A stretch of 64,000 nucleotides of DNA from Streptomyces sp. QL37 (GTDB taxonomy: Bacteria; Actinomycetota; Actinomycetes; Streptomycetales; Streptomycetaceae), in NCBI RefSeq assembly GCF_002941025.1, contig NZ_PTJS01000001.1:7144605-7208604 (forward strand), given 5' to 3'. The number at the start of each line of letters is the position of its first letter. Position 1 is the stretch's first letter. The notes under the pieces were generated by a model, which was not told where the DNA came from, searched no databases, and was given only the letters and a program-made list of their open reading frames with translations. Shown piece after piece: positions 42,277 through 50,937 of the stretch. The position numbers and the translations under genes are program-made.

Positions 42277-43185
42277 ATGAACAACGCGACTCCGCCCGGC
42301 TGGTACCCGGACGTGAACGTGCCCGGCACCGAGCGGTGGTGGGACGGCACCGCCTGGACCGGCCACACCCGCTCGACCGCCGTCACCCGGCCGCTCGCGG
42401 TCCAGCCGCGGGCCGCACCCCGGGGATCCGGCGCCACCAGGGCCGTCGCCATGACCGTGGCGGGCCTGCTCGTCGCCGCCGCCGTCGTCACCGGCTTCGT
42501 GGTGCTGGGCGAGGACGGCGGCACGGAGCCGACGTCCTCGCCCCGCACCGGCGCGCCGCCCACCGCCACGGACAGCGCGAGCGCGCCCGGCCCGACGCCC
42601 GCCGAGGGCCCGGACGACGACCCCGCGGTGCTGGTCGACCAGCTCAACGGGGTCACGCTTCCCGTCCCCGACGGCTGGGAGAAGCCGGAGAACACCCTCG
42701 ACGACGCCTCGACGATGCGTACGGTCGGCTCCTACACCTGCCCCGGCGACTCGGGGAGCTTCTGCTACCACGGCACGGTCACGGTCCGGACCGCGAGCGG
42801 GACCGACCTCACGGACATGAGGGCGCTGGCCGAGGAGGACATCGGGACGGCGGCCGACCGCGCCTACGGCAAGGACATCGTCGGCGACCGCATCCACGGG
42901 GGCATCAGGTCCCACAAGGACCTGGCGTCCAGGTCCGTGACCGTGGCGGGGCGTACCGGACACCTGGTGCGCCGACAGGTCACCACGGGCAAGGGCCCCG
43001 GCGGCTACGTGCAGTCCCTCGTCTTCCCCTCCGCGGTGGGCAGCGAGACGCCGGTCATCGTGCGCTTCGCGTTCGACGCGGGCCGGGGCGACCTGCCTCT
43101 CTCCCTCATGGACACCATCACCCGGGGCATCCGCCCGATCGGCGACGCCACCGGCGGCGGCGTGGGAAGCACCGTCGGGCCCTGA
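42277..43185 (+). CDS. DUF2510 domain membrane protein
   Basis: A 302-residue protein. The first 30 residues are the DUF2510 signature PPGWYPDVNVPGTERWWDG. A transmembrane helix follows (about residues 52-75), then a T/P/S-rich linker and an extracytoplasmic domain of about 200 residues with a CPGDSGSFCYHG pair of cysteines that may form a disulfide. It starts 18 bases after the SDR and may be read through, but it shows no metabolic link to that operon. Function unknown. Confidence 0.85.
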   Translation: MNNATPPGWYPDVNVPGTERWWDGTAWTGHTRSTAVTRPLAVQPRAAPRGSGATRAVAMTVAGLLVAAAVVTGFVVLGEDGGTEPTSSPRTGAPPTATDSASAPGPTPAEGPDDDPAVLVDQLNGVTLPVPDGWEKPENTLDDASTMRTVGSYTCPGDSGSFCYHGTVTVRTASGTDLTDMRALAEEDIGTAADRAYGKDIVGDRIHGGIRSHKDLASRSVTVAGRTGHLVRRQVTTGKGPGGYVQSLVFPSAVGSETPVIVRFAFDAGRGDLPLSLMDTITRGIRPIGDATGGGVGSTVGP

Positions 43186-43193
43186 GCGGCGTA

Positions 43194-44396
43194 CTACAGG
43201 AAGGTGCGGCCCTCACCGCGGTACGTCGGCACGGTGGCCGTGATCCGGTCGCCCTCGATCAGCCGCAGTTCGTCGAAGCGCTCGCACAGCTCGCCCGCCT
43301 TGGCGTGCCGGAACCACACCTTGTCCCCGATCAGCAGGTCGTCCGCCGGAGCGCCGAGCAGCGGAGTCTGGACCTCGCCCGGGCCCTCCTGCGGGTCGTA
43401 CCGAAGCCCTTCGGGCAGATACGGCACCGGCAGCCGGTCCGCGCCCGCAGCCCCGGACGCCGGGTAGCCGCCGCCGAGCACCGTCACCACGCCCACGCCC
43501 GGCCGCCGCACCACGGGCTGAGCGAACAGCGCCGCCGGACGGCCCCTGAACGACGTGTAGTTGTCGAACAGCCTCGGTACATAGAGACCCGAGCCCGCCG
43601 CGATCTCCGTCACCGCGGGCTCGGCGGCGGTGTGCTGCACGCTGCCGGTGCCGCCGCCGTTCACGAACTCCAGGCCGGGTGCCACCGCGCGGACCGCCCG
43701 CACGACCTCCGCGCGGCGGGCCGCCAGCTCCTTGCGGGCCGCCGTCTGCATCAGCCGGACCGCGCGCGAACGCAGCGGCCGGCCGGCGACCGAGTCGCCC
43801 ACACCGGCGACGTGGCCCTCGTACGCCATCAGACCCACCAGCCGGAAGCCGGGCCTGCGGTCCACCGAGCGGGCCAGCTCGGCCAGTTGGGCGGGGGAGC
43901 GGAGAGGGGAGCGCAGAGCGCCGATCCTGACCCGGCCGCCGAGCAGCCGCAGCGAGGTGTCCAGCTCCAGGCAGACCCGGATCTCCTCGGTGCCGCCCGC
44001 CCGCGCCGCGTCGATCAGCTCCAGCTGCGCGTGATCGTCCACCATCACCGTCACGGCGGCCGCGAGCTTCGGATCGGCCGCCAGTTCGGCGTACGCGGAC
44101 CGGTCGGCCGACGGATAGGCCAGCAGTACGTCGTCGAATCCGGCGCGGGCCAGCCACAGCGACTCCGCGAGCGTGAACGACATGATCCCCGCGAAGCCGG
44201 GACGCGCGAGCACCCGCTCCAGAAGGGCTCGGCAGCGTACGGACTTGCTCGCCACCCGGACGGGCTTCCCGGCAGCCCGGCGCACCAGGTCGTCGGCGTT
44301 GGCGTCGAAGGCATCGAGGTCGACGACGGCCACCGGGGCGTCCAGATGGGCGGTGGCCCTGTTGTAGCGGCTCCGGTCAGCGGTGCGGGCAGTCAT
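43194..44396 (-). CDS. PLP-dependent alanine racemase/D-threonine-aldolase-like protein
   Basis: A 400-residue fold-type III PLP enzyme. The N-terminal barrel has VAVVDLDAFDANADDL and RVASKSVRCRALLERVL, in which the lysine (ASKS) should carry PLP. The C-terminal part resembles D-threonine aldolase/amino-acid deaminase proteins rather than alanine racemase. Substrate unknown. ATG at 44396. The stop lies eight bases from the convergent DUF2510 gene, so little room is left for a terminator. Confidence 0.85.
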   Translation of the reverse strand: MTARTADRSRYNRATAHLDAPVAVVDLDAFDANADDLVRRAAGKPVRVASKSVRCRALLERVLARPGFAGIMSFTLAESLWLARAGFDDVLLAYPSADRSAYAELAADPKLAAAVTVMVDDHAQLELIDAARAGGTEEIRVCLELDTSLRLLGGRVRIGALRSPLRSPAQLAELARSVDRRPGFRLVGLMAYEGHVAGVGDSVAGRPLRSRAVRLMQTAARKELAARRAEVVRAVRAVAPGLEFVNGGGTGSVQHTAAEPAVTEIAAGSGLYVPRLFDNYTSFRGRPAALFAQPVVRRPGVGVVTVLGGGYPASGAAGADRLPVPYLPEGLRYDPQEGPGEVQTPLLGAPADDLLIGDKVWFRHAKAGELCERFDELRLIEGDRITATVPTYRGEGRTFL

Positions 44397-44582
44397 GGCC
44401 CGCAGCTTGCCAGACGGCCGTACCACTGGGTAGGGGACGTTCGGTGCAGATCGTCCCGCACGCTCCGTCCCGTTCCCACGGGGCGCCGTCCACCCCGTAG
44501 AGTGACCGTCACACGATCGACCGACGGGCCCGTGCGCAACGGCGGTCCGTGGGCGGTGCGGGGACGTGGACCAGGGGGGCGG

Positions 44583-45536
44583 ATGAGTACCGAGGCGCAG
44601 CGCGCTCCAGTGCCGCCCCGCCCGACCACCCCTCCGCACGTACCCGGCACCGCGTCCGTGCCGCCGGTCCCGCCGGAGCCCGCACCGCCGGCCCCCGGAC
44701 CCCCGGCCCCGCCCGGCGCCTACTACGCGTACGCCGAGACACCCGCCGAGACCACCACCCGGCTCCGCCCGGTCAAGGCCGGGAACCCGTTCAGGACCGC
44801 GGCTGCCGCGGTGTGCGCCGTGCTCGGCCTCGGGCTCATCGGCGGCGCGATCACCGGCAGTTGGCTCACCGGCGACTCCGCCGCCGAGCCCGGCGCCGGG
44901 AGCGCGTACGCCGTGGGTCGCTCGGTCTGGCACAGCGTGCCCGTCGAGACCCTCTTCCCGGCCACCCTCAAGGGCGGCGGCGCGGGCCCCGGAGCCACCG
45001 ACCGCGTCTGGACCAGGGTCGCCGTCGCGAGCGACAGCGGCTGCGGTCCTGGCCTGGACCCGCTGCTGCTCCAGGCGATCCGCCCCGTCGGCTGCGAACG
45101 CCTGGTGCGCGCCACCTACACGGACGCCACGCGCAGCAGCGTCACGACCGTCGGCATCGTCTTCACCGAGGGCGACACCGACGCCATGCGCGCGCTCGAC
45201 ATCCGGTTCACCACCCAGCGTCTCGCAGGCCGCTCCGACCTGATGCCCCGTACCTACCCGGTCAAGGGCACCGTCGCCGCGGGCTTCGGTGACCGGCAGC
45301 GCGCCAGCTGGACGGTCCATGTCCTGACCGAGCTGCCCGCCGTCGTGTTCGCCGTGTCCGGCTTCGCCGACGGGCGCCCGGTCGCCGAGCCGCAGCCCGC
45401 CGCCGAGGCCATGGCCGCCGACGCCACGACCGCCCCGGCCCAGGCAGGGCTCGGCCACGAGGCGAAGGGCGTCGCCGACCGGGTCGAGCGCACCCTGCGC
45501 AGGACCGTCACCGACCTCACGGAGCAGCCGGAATGA
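44583..45536 (+). CDS. Proline-rich single-pass membrane protein, partner of the mycosin-like protease
   Basis: A 317-residue protein, not recognised as a named family. The first 50 residues are mostly P and A, followed by a membrane helix (TAAAAVCAVLGLGLIGGAITGSW around residues 80-100) and an extracytoplasmic domain with two cysteines (CGPGLDPLLLQAIRPVGC). Its stop overlaps the protease start by four bases, so both are translated together. Such pairs occur in loci linked to type VII secretion; no ESX core gene lies in the window. Confidence 0.75.
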   Translation: MSTEAQRAPVPPRPTTPPHVPGTASVPPVPPEPAPPAPGPPAPPGAYYAYAETPAETTTRLRPVKAGNPFRTAAAAVCAVLGLGLIGGAITGSWLTGDSAAEPGAGSAYAVGRSVWHSVPVETLFPATLKGGGAGPGATDRVWTRVAVASDSGCGPGLDPLLLQAIRPVGCERLVRATYTDATRSSVTTVGIVFTEGDTDAMRALDIRFTTQRLAGRSDLMPRTYPVKGTVAAGFGDRQRASWTVHVLTELPAVVFAVSGFADGRPVAEPQPAAEAMAADATTAPAQAGLGHEAKGVADRVERTLRRTVTDLTEQPE

Positions 45537-46759
45537 CCCGTCCCCGCCGGCTGCGGGCGCTCGCCGCCGTGGCCACGGCCACCGCCTTCGCGCTGCTGCC
45601 CGCCGTGCCCGCCCGGGCGGACGCCATCCGGGACCAGCAGTGGGGCCTGGAGGCCCTCCACACCGGAACGGCGTGGCAGACCACCAAGGGCAAGGGCATC
45701 ACGGTCGCGGTCCTGGACACCGGGGTCGACGACGACCACCCCGACCTCGCCGGGCAGGTGCTTCCGGGCAAGGACCTCATCGGCTTCGGGGCCGAACCCG
45801 GCGACCGCTCCTGGGCCCTGCACGGCACCGCCATGGCCGGCATCATCGCGGGCCGCGGGAACGGCCCCGGCCGGGAGGACGGCGTGCTCGGCGTCGCCCC
45901 GGAAGCGAAGATCCTGCCCGTGCGGGTGATCCTGGAATCCGGCGACCCGTCGCGCGCCAAGGCCCGCGAGTCACGCGGGACCGCGCTCGCCGACGGCATC
46001 CGCTGGGCGGCCGACCACGGTGCCGACGTCATCAACCTCTCCCTCGGCGACGACAGCGAGTCGGCCCACCCGGAGCCCGGCGAGGACGCCGCCGTGCAGT
46101 ACGCCCTGGGCAAGGGCGTCGCCGTCGTCGCCTCCGCGGGCAACAGCGGGGAGAAGGGCGACCGGATCTCCTACCCCGCCGCCTACCCCGGTGTGATCGC
46201 CGCGGCGGCCGTGGACGAGTACGGCACGCACGCCGCGTTCTCCACCCGCCGCTGGTACGCCACCGTCAGCGCGCCCGGCGTCGACATCGTCGTGGCCAAC
46301 CCCGACCGGCACTACTACATCGAGTGGGGCACGTCCGCCGCGTCGGCGTTCGTCTCCGGAGCCGTGGCCCTCGTGCGCGCCGCGCACCCCGGCCTCTCTC
46401 CGGCACAGATCAAGACCCTGATCACCGACACCGCCGGCAACGCACCCTCCGGCGGCCGCGACGACGCCAGGGGCTACGGCATGGTCGACCCCGCCGCGGC
46501 GATCGAGGCGGGGGCGAAGCTGCGCCCCGAGGAGCTGAGCGCCCGGTCCGCGAAGGCCGGCTACCGCAAGGAGTACTTCGGGTCCGGCCCCGCCCCGCAG
46601 GGTGGTGACCGGGACCCCGCGGGCTGGCTGGCACCCGCTGCGGGCGGCCTCGGAGCCGTGCTGCTCGCCCTGGCCGTCGTGCTGTGGCGCGGCAGGGGAG
46701 CCGGCGGCCGAGCAGCGTCGCCCGTGCACGACCCGTTCCCCACCCGCCCCCTCCGCTGA
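45533..46759 (+). CDS. Mycosin-like S8 serine protease, membrane anchored
   Basis: A 408-residue subtilase exported by an N-terminal signal peptide (cut near PARADA) and held by a C-terminal helix around residues 365-385, the layout of type VII secretion mycosins. The triad is intact: Asp62 in VLDTGVDDDHPD, His97 in LHGTAMAG and Ser in WGTSAASAFVSG. The overlap with the upstream membrane protein suggests one functional unit. The physiological target is unknown. Confidence 0.9.
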   Translation: MTRPRRLRALAAVATATAFALLPAVPARADAIRDQQWGLEALHTGTAWQTTKGKGITVAVLDTGVDDDHPDLAGQVLPGKDLIGFGAEPGDRSWALHGTAMAGIIAGRGNGPGREDGVLGVAPEAKILPVRVILESGDPSRAKARESRGTALADGIRWAADHGADVINLSLGDDSESAHPEPGEDAAVQYALGKGVAVVASAGNSGEKGDRISYPAAYPGVIAAAAVDEYGTHAAFSTRRWYATVSAPGVDIVVANPDRHYYIEWGTSAASAFVSGAVALVRAAHPGLSPAQIKTLITDTAGNAPSGGRDDARGYGMVDPAAAIEAGAKLRPEELSARSAKAGYRKEYFGSGPAPQGGDRDPAGWLAPAAGGLGAVLLALAVVLWRGRGAGGRAASPVHDPFPTRPLR

Positions 46760-46770
46760 GCGGACCGGCC

Positions 46771-47676
46771 TCAACCCGGTCCGGCCACCGCACCGGTCAC
46801 GCCCACCGCGGCCTTCGCGACGGACTCCACGAGAGCGATGCCCGCCTCCTTCGTGGCGTGCCCGCGCGACAGCACCGCCACCAGCACGGTGTGCCCGCCG
46901 CTCTCCACCCGCCCGATGCTGTTGACGTCCCACAGCCCGGTCGTCGTCCGGGGCATCCAGCCGTTCTTCAGCACGGCGTCGGTGCCCGCCGCGGACACCC
47001 CCCACCGCTGGTCCGCCTCGACCTGTCCCATCAGCTCCGTGACGTACGCCCGCGAGGCCGCCGACAGCTCCGAATCCGCCCCGGACACCGCCTCCAGCAG
47101 CCGCACCTGGTCGGCGGCCGTGGTCTGGGTCAGCCCCCACGCGTGGGCCGCCTCCGTCCCGGTCAGCCCCAGCCGTTGGTTGGCCGCGTCGAGGGCCTCC
47201 TCCCCGCCGATCACCTTGAGCAGCTCGGTGGCCGAGGTGTTGTCGCTGCGCCGGATCATGGCCTCCGCGTACGCCTGTTCGGCGCCGTTCAGCTCCCGGT
47301 CCTCGTCCTGCGCCTTGAGCAGCAGCGCCGCCAGGATGTCGACCTTCACGATGCTGGCGGCGTCGTACGCCCCGTCCCCGTACACGGCTCTCGCGCCGCT
47401 CTCCGTGTCCAGCACGGCCACCGACATGTCGGCGCCGTCCGCCAGGGGCGCCAGCGCCTCGGCCAGCTCCGCGTCGAGATCCACCTCGGACTCCTCGCTC
47501 CGGCCTGCCGTGGCCGGCGGGCTCGGGGCGGACGATACGGCGGCCACGGCCGCGTGCGCGTCATCCGGGGAGTGAGCCACGAGATACGCACCTCCCGCGG
47601 CCGAACCGGCCAGCAGCACGACGGCGGCGGACACAAGGCCGGACAGCGCGGGCCTGCGCGTTCTGTGACGGGGCAT
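46771..47676 (-). CDS. Secreted serine hydrolase of the class A beta-lactamase fold
   Basis: A 301-residue exported or membrane-anchored protein: signal-like helix in residues 12-33, an S/P/A linker, then a penicillin-recognising domain with the nucleophile Ser108 in SIVK and the SDN motif (RRSDNTSA). The third motif, normally KTG, reads KNG (VLKNGWMP), and no Glu166-type omega loop is obvious, so true beta-lactamase activity is uncertain; a DD-peptidase-like or binding role is possible. ATG 47676 gives the better signal peptide; a GTG at 47721 is an alternative. Confidence 0.8.
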   Translation of the reverse strand: MPRHRTRRPALSGLVSAAVVLLAGSAAGGAYLVAHSPDDAHAAVAAVSSAPSPPATAGRSEESEVDLDAELAEALAPLADGADMSVAVLDTESGARAVYGDGAYDAASIVKVDILAALLLKAQDEDRELNGAEQAYAEAMIRRSDNTSATELLKVIGGEEALDAANQRLGLTGTEAAHAWGLTQTTAADQVRLLEAVSGADSELSAASRAYVTELMGQVEADQRWGVSAAGTDAVLKNGWMPRTTTGLWDVNSIGRVESGGHTVLVAVLSRGHATKEAGIALVESVAKAAVGVTGAVAGPG

Positions 47677-47762
47677 GGCCCGGAGGCCAGGGAGCCCGGC
47701 CGGCAGCAGCCTGTGCCCCACCTGTCGCCCGGATGGGAGAGCCGACCCACTACGCTCCTCGT

Positions 47763-48491
47763 GTGGCGCTCAAGAACATCCCGGACCCCGGTTTCTCCGA
47801 CGACGACGGCACTGCCTCGCCCGAACTGACGGCAGCCCTCGCGGCGTGGGCCGACGACAGGACGGCGATCGGCCCGGTCCTCGCGGCGCTCCGCGGCGCC
47901 CGGCTGCTCGTGCCGGTCGTCGCCGTCCTCGGCGAGGTCGAGGAGGACGAGAACGGTCTGCGCCGCGAGAAGACCAGCGACATGGCGGTGCCGACCCTGC
48001 AGGCCGGGGACCGGCGCGCGCTGCCCGCCTTCACCTCCACCGCGTCCCTGGCCCGCTGGGACCCGCAGGCGCGCCCCGTCGCCGTGCCCCTGCACCAGGC
48101 GCTGCAAGCCGCCGCGCACGAGAAGGCCGACACCGTGGTCCTCGATCTCGCGGGGCCCGTCGCCTTCGAGCTGACCGGCCCGGCGCTGCTCGCTCTGGCG
48201 GAGAACCGCACCAGTACGGACCCGCTCGACGACCCCGCCGTCGTCGCCGCGGTGCGGGACGCGGTCGCCGCCGAGCCCGCGGTGCTGCGCGCCCACCTCG
48301 GCCCCGGCCGGGCCGACGGCACCCTCGCCCTGGTCCTCTCCCCGGACGCCGTGGTCGGCGACGCCGCGCGCCGGGTCGCCGACGCGCTGTCGGCCAGCGA
48401 GGTGCTGCGCGCCCGGCTGGTGCGCGGGATCGACCTGGCGCTGCTGCCGGCCGACGCCGACGCCCCGGGCGAGCCGCTGTTCAGCCGCTGA
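47763..48491 (+). CDS. SseB family protein
   Basis: A 242-residue soluble protein. The N-terminal half has the SseB domain pattern ARLLVPVVAVLGEVEED and ALPAFTSTASLARW. The C-terminal half holds a second, related domain (AHLGPGRADGTLALVLSP). Function is not established in actinobacteria. TACGCT at 47751-47756 fits a -10 that would start the message at the GTG of 47763, so it is probably leaderless; no ribosome-binding site is seen. Confidence 0.82.
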   Translation: MALKNIPDPGFSDDDGTASPELTAALAAWADDRTAIGPVLAALRGARLLVPVVAVLGEVEEDENGLRREKTSDMAVPTLQAGDRRALPAFTSTASLARWDPQARPVAVPLHQALQAAAHEKADTVVLDLAGPVAFELTGPALLALAENRTSTDPLDDPAVVAAVRDAVAAEPAVLRAHLGPGRADGTLALVLSPDAVVGDAARRVADALSASEVLRARLVRGIDLALLPADADAPGEPLFSR

Positions 48492-48499
48492 CGCACGAG

Positions 48500-48530
48500 A
48501 GCCCGCCGCCTGGGACGGGCGACGGGCTCA
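48500..48530. terminator. Bidirectional terminator between the SseB and DUF1844 genes
   Basis: Stem of 7+4 bp (48500-48506/48524-48530 and 48508-48511/48519-48522) with one mismatch, between convergent stops. Confidence 0.7.
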
Positions 48531-48546
48531 AGAGGTGCGGGGGTGA

Positions 48547-48912
48547 CTAGCCGTAGACGGGACCGGTGTACTTCTCGCCCGGCCCCCGGCCCGGCTCGTC
48601 CGGCACGAGCGAGGCCTCCCGGAAGGCCAGCTGGAGCGACTTCAGGCCGTCGCGCAGCGGCGAGGCGTGGAAGGTGCTGATCTCGGTGGCGCTCGCGTCG
48701 AGCAGCCCGGCCAGCGCATGGACCAGCTTGCGCGCCTCGTCCAGGTCCTTGTGCTGCTCGCCCTCCTCGGTCAGGCCGAGCTTCACGGCTGCCGCGCTCA
48801 TCAGATTGACGGCGACGGTCACGATCACCTCGACCGCGGGAACCTCCGCGATGTCGCGGGCCATGTCGTCGAAGCCGGGGTTCTCGGTGCTGGGAGTGGT
48901 CGCGTCGCTCAT
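48547..48912 (-). CDS. DUF1844 family protein
   Basis: A 121-residue protein of the DUF1844 family, conserved in position upstream of infC in Streptomyces. VEVIVTVAVNLMSAAAVKLGL and the acidic EEGEQHKDLDEARKLVHALAGLL are the family blocks. No signal peptide or clear membrane helix. Divergent from infC with about 390 bases between. Function unknown. Confidence 0.85.
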   Translation of the reverse strand: MSDATTPSTENPGFDDMARDIAEVPAVEVIVTVAVNLMSAAAVKLGLTEEGEQHKDLDEARKLVHALAGLLDASATEISTFHASPLRDGLKSLQLAFREASLVPDEPGRGPGEKYTGPVYG

Positions 48913-48974
48913 GCCCCACACGATAAGGCCAGGCGGTGCGTGCCCTTCCTGCGGGAGCGTTGTGAGACACGGGA

Positions 48975-49004
48975 TTAGCGCACGCGGGGGCGGGCTGCTA
49001 ACCT
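48975..49004 (+). promoter_or_regulatory. Main promoter of infC-rpmI-rplT
   Basis: TTAGCG (48975-48980) and TAACCT (48999-49004) with an 18-base spacer fit a vegetative promoter. The transcript would start near 49011 and carry a leader of about 290 bases. Confidence 0.6.
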
Positions 49005-49010
49005 TGTGTA

Positions 49011-49299
49011 ACGACCGGCCGGACATCTATGTGTCTGGCCCACAAGTGGAGGCTCCGATCTCCCACCTGACCGTCCTCCGGGACGGCGGGTCACCGGTCA
49101 GGTGGCAGCCATCGTTCCGTACGGACGATGGGGCCGCCCGATTGCGCCCCGCGGTTGCACGCGACGGTGTTCCGGTATTTCCAGGAGCCCCGCCTGTGTC
49201 CCGTCCGGGGCATTTCTGCTTTTCCGGCTCGGTTGGTCATACATAAGACGTTACGCGGCTGTCCGCCAGGCGGTCGCGTGGTGCTACCGAGGAGGATCC
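49011..49299 (+). promoter_or_regulatory. Long structured leader of infC-rpmI-rplT
   Basis: The leader holds at least three stems: 49017-49025 with 49032-49040 (9 bp, one wobble), 49063-49072 with 49096-49105 (10 bp, containing an inner 49073-49076/49081-49084 hairpin) and 49109-49115 with 49125-49131 (7 bp plus an inner 3 bp). In other bacteria L20 or IF3 regulates this operon through leader structure; here the same is likely but unproven. Confidence 0.55.
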
Positions 49300-49962
49300 A
49301 TCAGCGCCGAGCCCCGCATCAACGACCGGATTCGCGTTCCCGAGGTGCGACTTGTCGGTCCCAGCGGCGAGCAGGTCGGGATTGTTCCGCTTGCCAAGGC
49401 CCTGGAGCTCGCACAGGAGTACGACCTCGACCTGGTCGAGGTGGCGGCGACAGCCCGTCCCCCCGTGTGCAAGCTCATGGACTACGGGAAGTTCAAGTAC
49501 GAGTCGGCCATGAAGGCCCGTGAGGCGCGCAAGAACCAGGCGCACACGGTCATCAAGGAAATGAAGCTCCGGCCGAAGATCGACCCGCACGACTACGACA
49601 CCAAGAAGGGTCACGTCGTCCGGTTCCTCAAGCAGGGGGACAAGGTCAAGATCACGATCATGTTCCGCGGTCGTGAGCAGTCCCGCCCCGAGCTGGGCTT
49701 CCGGCTGCTCCAGCGTCTCGCTTCGGACGTCGAGGACCTCGGGTTCATCGAGTCCAACCCGAAGCAGGACGGCCGGAACATGATCATGGTTCTGGGCCCG
49801 CACAAGAAGAAGACCGAAGCCATGGCCGAAGCCCGTGAGGCCCAGGCCGCCCGCAAGGCGGAGCGTCAGGGATCCACCCCCGACGCCGAGTCCGAGGGTG
49901 ACACCGCTGAGGCCCCGGCCGCAGCGGCCGAGGCTCCGGCCGAGACACCTTCCGAGGCGTGA
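49300..49962 (+). CDS. infC: Translation initiation factor IF-3
   Basis: IF-3 binds the 30S subunit and checks start-codon pairing. The protein, [20 protein letters not shown] onward, is complete and typical up to [11 protein letters not shown], followed by an alanine/glutamate-rich tail of about 40 residues. The reading frame has no ATG, GTG or TTG near this N-terminus; ATC at 49300-49302 stands four bases after AGGAGG (49290-49295) and is taken as the start. A non-standard start is the rule for infC in several bacteria because IF-3 discriminates against it, giving self-regulation. The frame is open to a GTG at 49102, but that adds 66 residues with no family match. Confidence 0.93.
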   Translation: MSAEPRINDRIRVPEVRLVGPSGEQVGIVPLAKALELAQEYDLDLVEVAATARPPVCKLMDYGKFKYESAMKAREARKNQAHTVIKEMKLRPKIDPHDYDTKKGHVVRFLKQGDKVKITIMFRGREQSRPELGFRLLQRLASDVEDLGFIESNPKQDGRNMIMVLGPHKKKTEAMAEAREAQAARKAERQGSTPDAESEGDTAEAPAAAAEAPAETPSEA

Positions 49963-50082
49963 CCTCCGGGGGTCGCCACCCAGGCGCCCCCGGGTCCCTC
50001 GGAAACCACCCAAAGATCTGACGCCCCTGCAGTCCGGTGCCCGCACCGAGAGGGGCGCCACTGACGAGGAGATAACGGCGCG

Positions 50083-50277
50083 ATGCCGAAGAACAAGACG
50101 CACAGCGGTGCCAGCAAGCGCTTCAAGATCACGGGCTCCGGCAAGGTGCTGCGCGAGAAGGCCGGCAAGCGCCACCTGCTCGAGCACAAGTCCTCGAAGA
50201 AGACCCGCTCGCTGACCGGCACGGTCGTCGTGGCTCCGGCCGACGCCAAGAAGGTCAAGAAGCTTCTCGGCAAGTGA
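50083..50277 (+). CDS. rpmI: Ribosomal protein bL35
   Basis: A 64-residue, lysine-rich ribosomal protein of the large subunit with the family start [20 protein letters not shown] and end [19 protein letters not shown] precedes the ATG at 50083. Second gene of the infC-rpmI-rplT operon. Confidence 0.97.
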   Translation: MPKNKTHSGASKRFKITGSGKVLREKAGKRHLLEHKSSKKTRSLTGTVVVAPADAKKVKKLLGK

Positions 50278-50283
50278 GGCGCC

Positions 50284-50304
50284 GCCTCCGGTGAACCCGG
50301 AGGC
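50284..50304 (+). promoter_or_regulatory. Hairpin between rpmI and rplT
   Basis: An 8-bp stem (50284-50291 with 50297-50304) seven bases after rpmI and about 90 bases before rplT. It could be a partial terminator, an mRNA processing site or an L20 target. Confidence 0.4.
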
Positions 50305-50391
50305 GCGACCTCGATCCGACCGGGACCAATTCGTTTCCGGGTCCGGTGAGTCCTCACTTCGACCACCTGACCCCGCTGCAAGGAGTTAAAA

Positions 50392-50775
50392 GTGGCACGC
50401 GTCAAGCGGGCGGTAAACGCCCACAAGAAGCGCCGGGCGATCCTCGAGGCCGCCAGCGGTTACCGCGGTCAGCGTTCGCGCCTGTACCGCAAGGCCAAGG
50501 AGCAGGTCACCCACTCCCTGGTCTACAACTACAACGACCGCAAGAAGCGCAAGGGCGACTTCCGTCAGCTCTGGATCCAGCGCATCAACGCGGCCGCTCG
50601 CCAGAACGGCATGACGTACAACCGCCTCATCCAGGGTCTGAAGGCCGCCAACATCGAGGTGGACCGCAAGATCCTGGCCGAGCTCGCGGTCAACGACGCC
50701 AACGCGTTCGCCGCCCTCGTCGAGGTCGCCCAGAAGGCCCTCCCGAGCGACGTCAACGCCCCGAAGGCCGCCTGA
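50392..50775 (+). CDS. rplT: Ribosomal protein bL20
   Basis: A 127-residue large-subunit protein needed early in 50S assembly. The N-terminus [19 protein letters not shown] and the [20 protein letters not shown] block are typical. GTG at 50392 follows AAGGAG. In other phyla L20 represses its own operon by binding a leader RNA structure. Confidence 0.97.
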   Translation: MARVKRAVNAHKKRRAILEAASGYRGQRSRLYRKAKEQVTHSLVYNYNDRKKRKGDFRQLWIQRINAAARQNGMTYNRLIQGLKAANIEVDRKILAELAVNDANAFAALVEVAQKALPSDVNAPKAA

Positions 50776-50871
50776 TCCAGGCAGTACTTCCGTCGTTCCA
50801 GCGTTTCGAGCCGGACCCGCAGGCGCGCGCCGTCTGCGGGTCCGGTGCGTTGCAGCACGTGTCGCGTACGT

Positions 50872-50922
50872 AGTCAGCCGTACGCAGAGAAACGTACGCA
50901 GAGAAGCTGACTTACGCAGAGA
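50872..50922 (+). repeat. Three copies of TACGCAGAGA inside a hairpin region upstream of the TrmH gene
   Basis: TACGCAGAGA occurs at 50881-50890, 50895-50904 and 50913-50922. AGTCAGC at 50872-50878 pairs with GCTGACT at 50906-50912, enclosing the first two copies. The last copy ends 15 bases before the start codon. Confidence 0.75.
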
Positions 50923-50937
50923 GGCTCGCCGCCGACC

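Noticed and set aside
40000-42963. A 987-codon minus-strand open frame across glnA4, aldehyde dehydrogenase, SDR and DUF2510 genes
   Set aside because: It covers four well-supported genes in the opposite direction, with low-complexity G/V/D/R translation.
49102-49299. An in-frame upstream GTG extension of infC
   Set aside because: The added 66 residues have no IF-3 similarity and lie in the structured leader; the ATC after AGGAGG fits the family N-terminus better.
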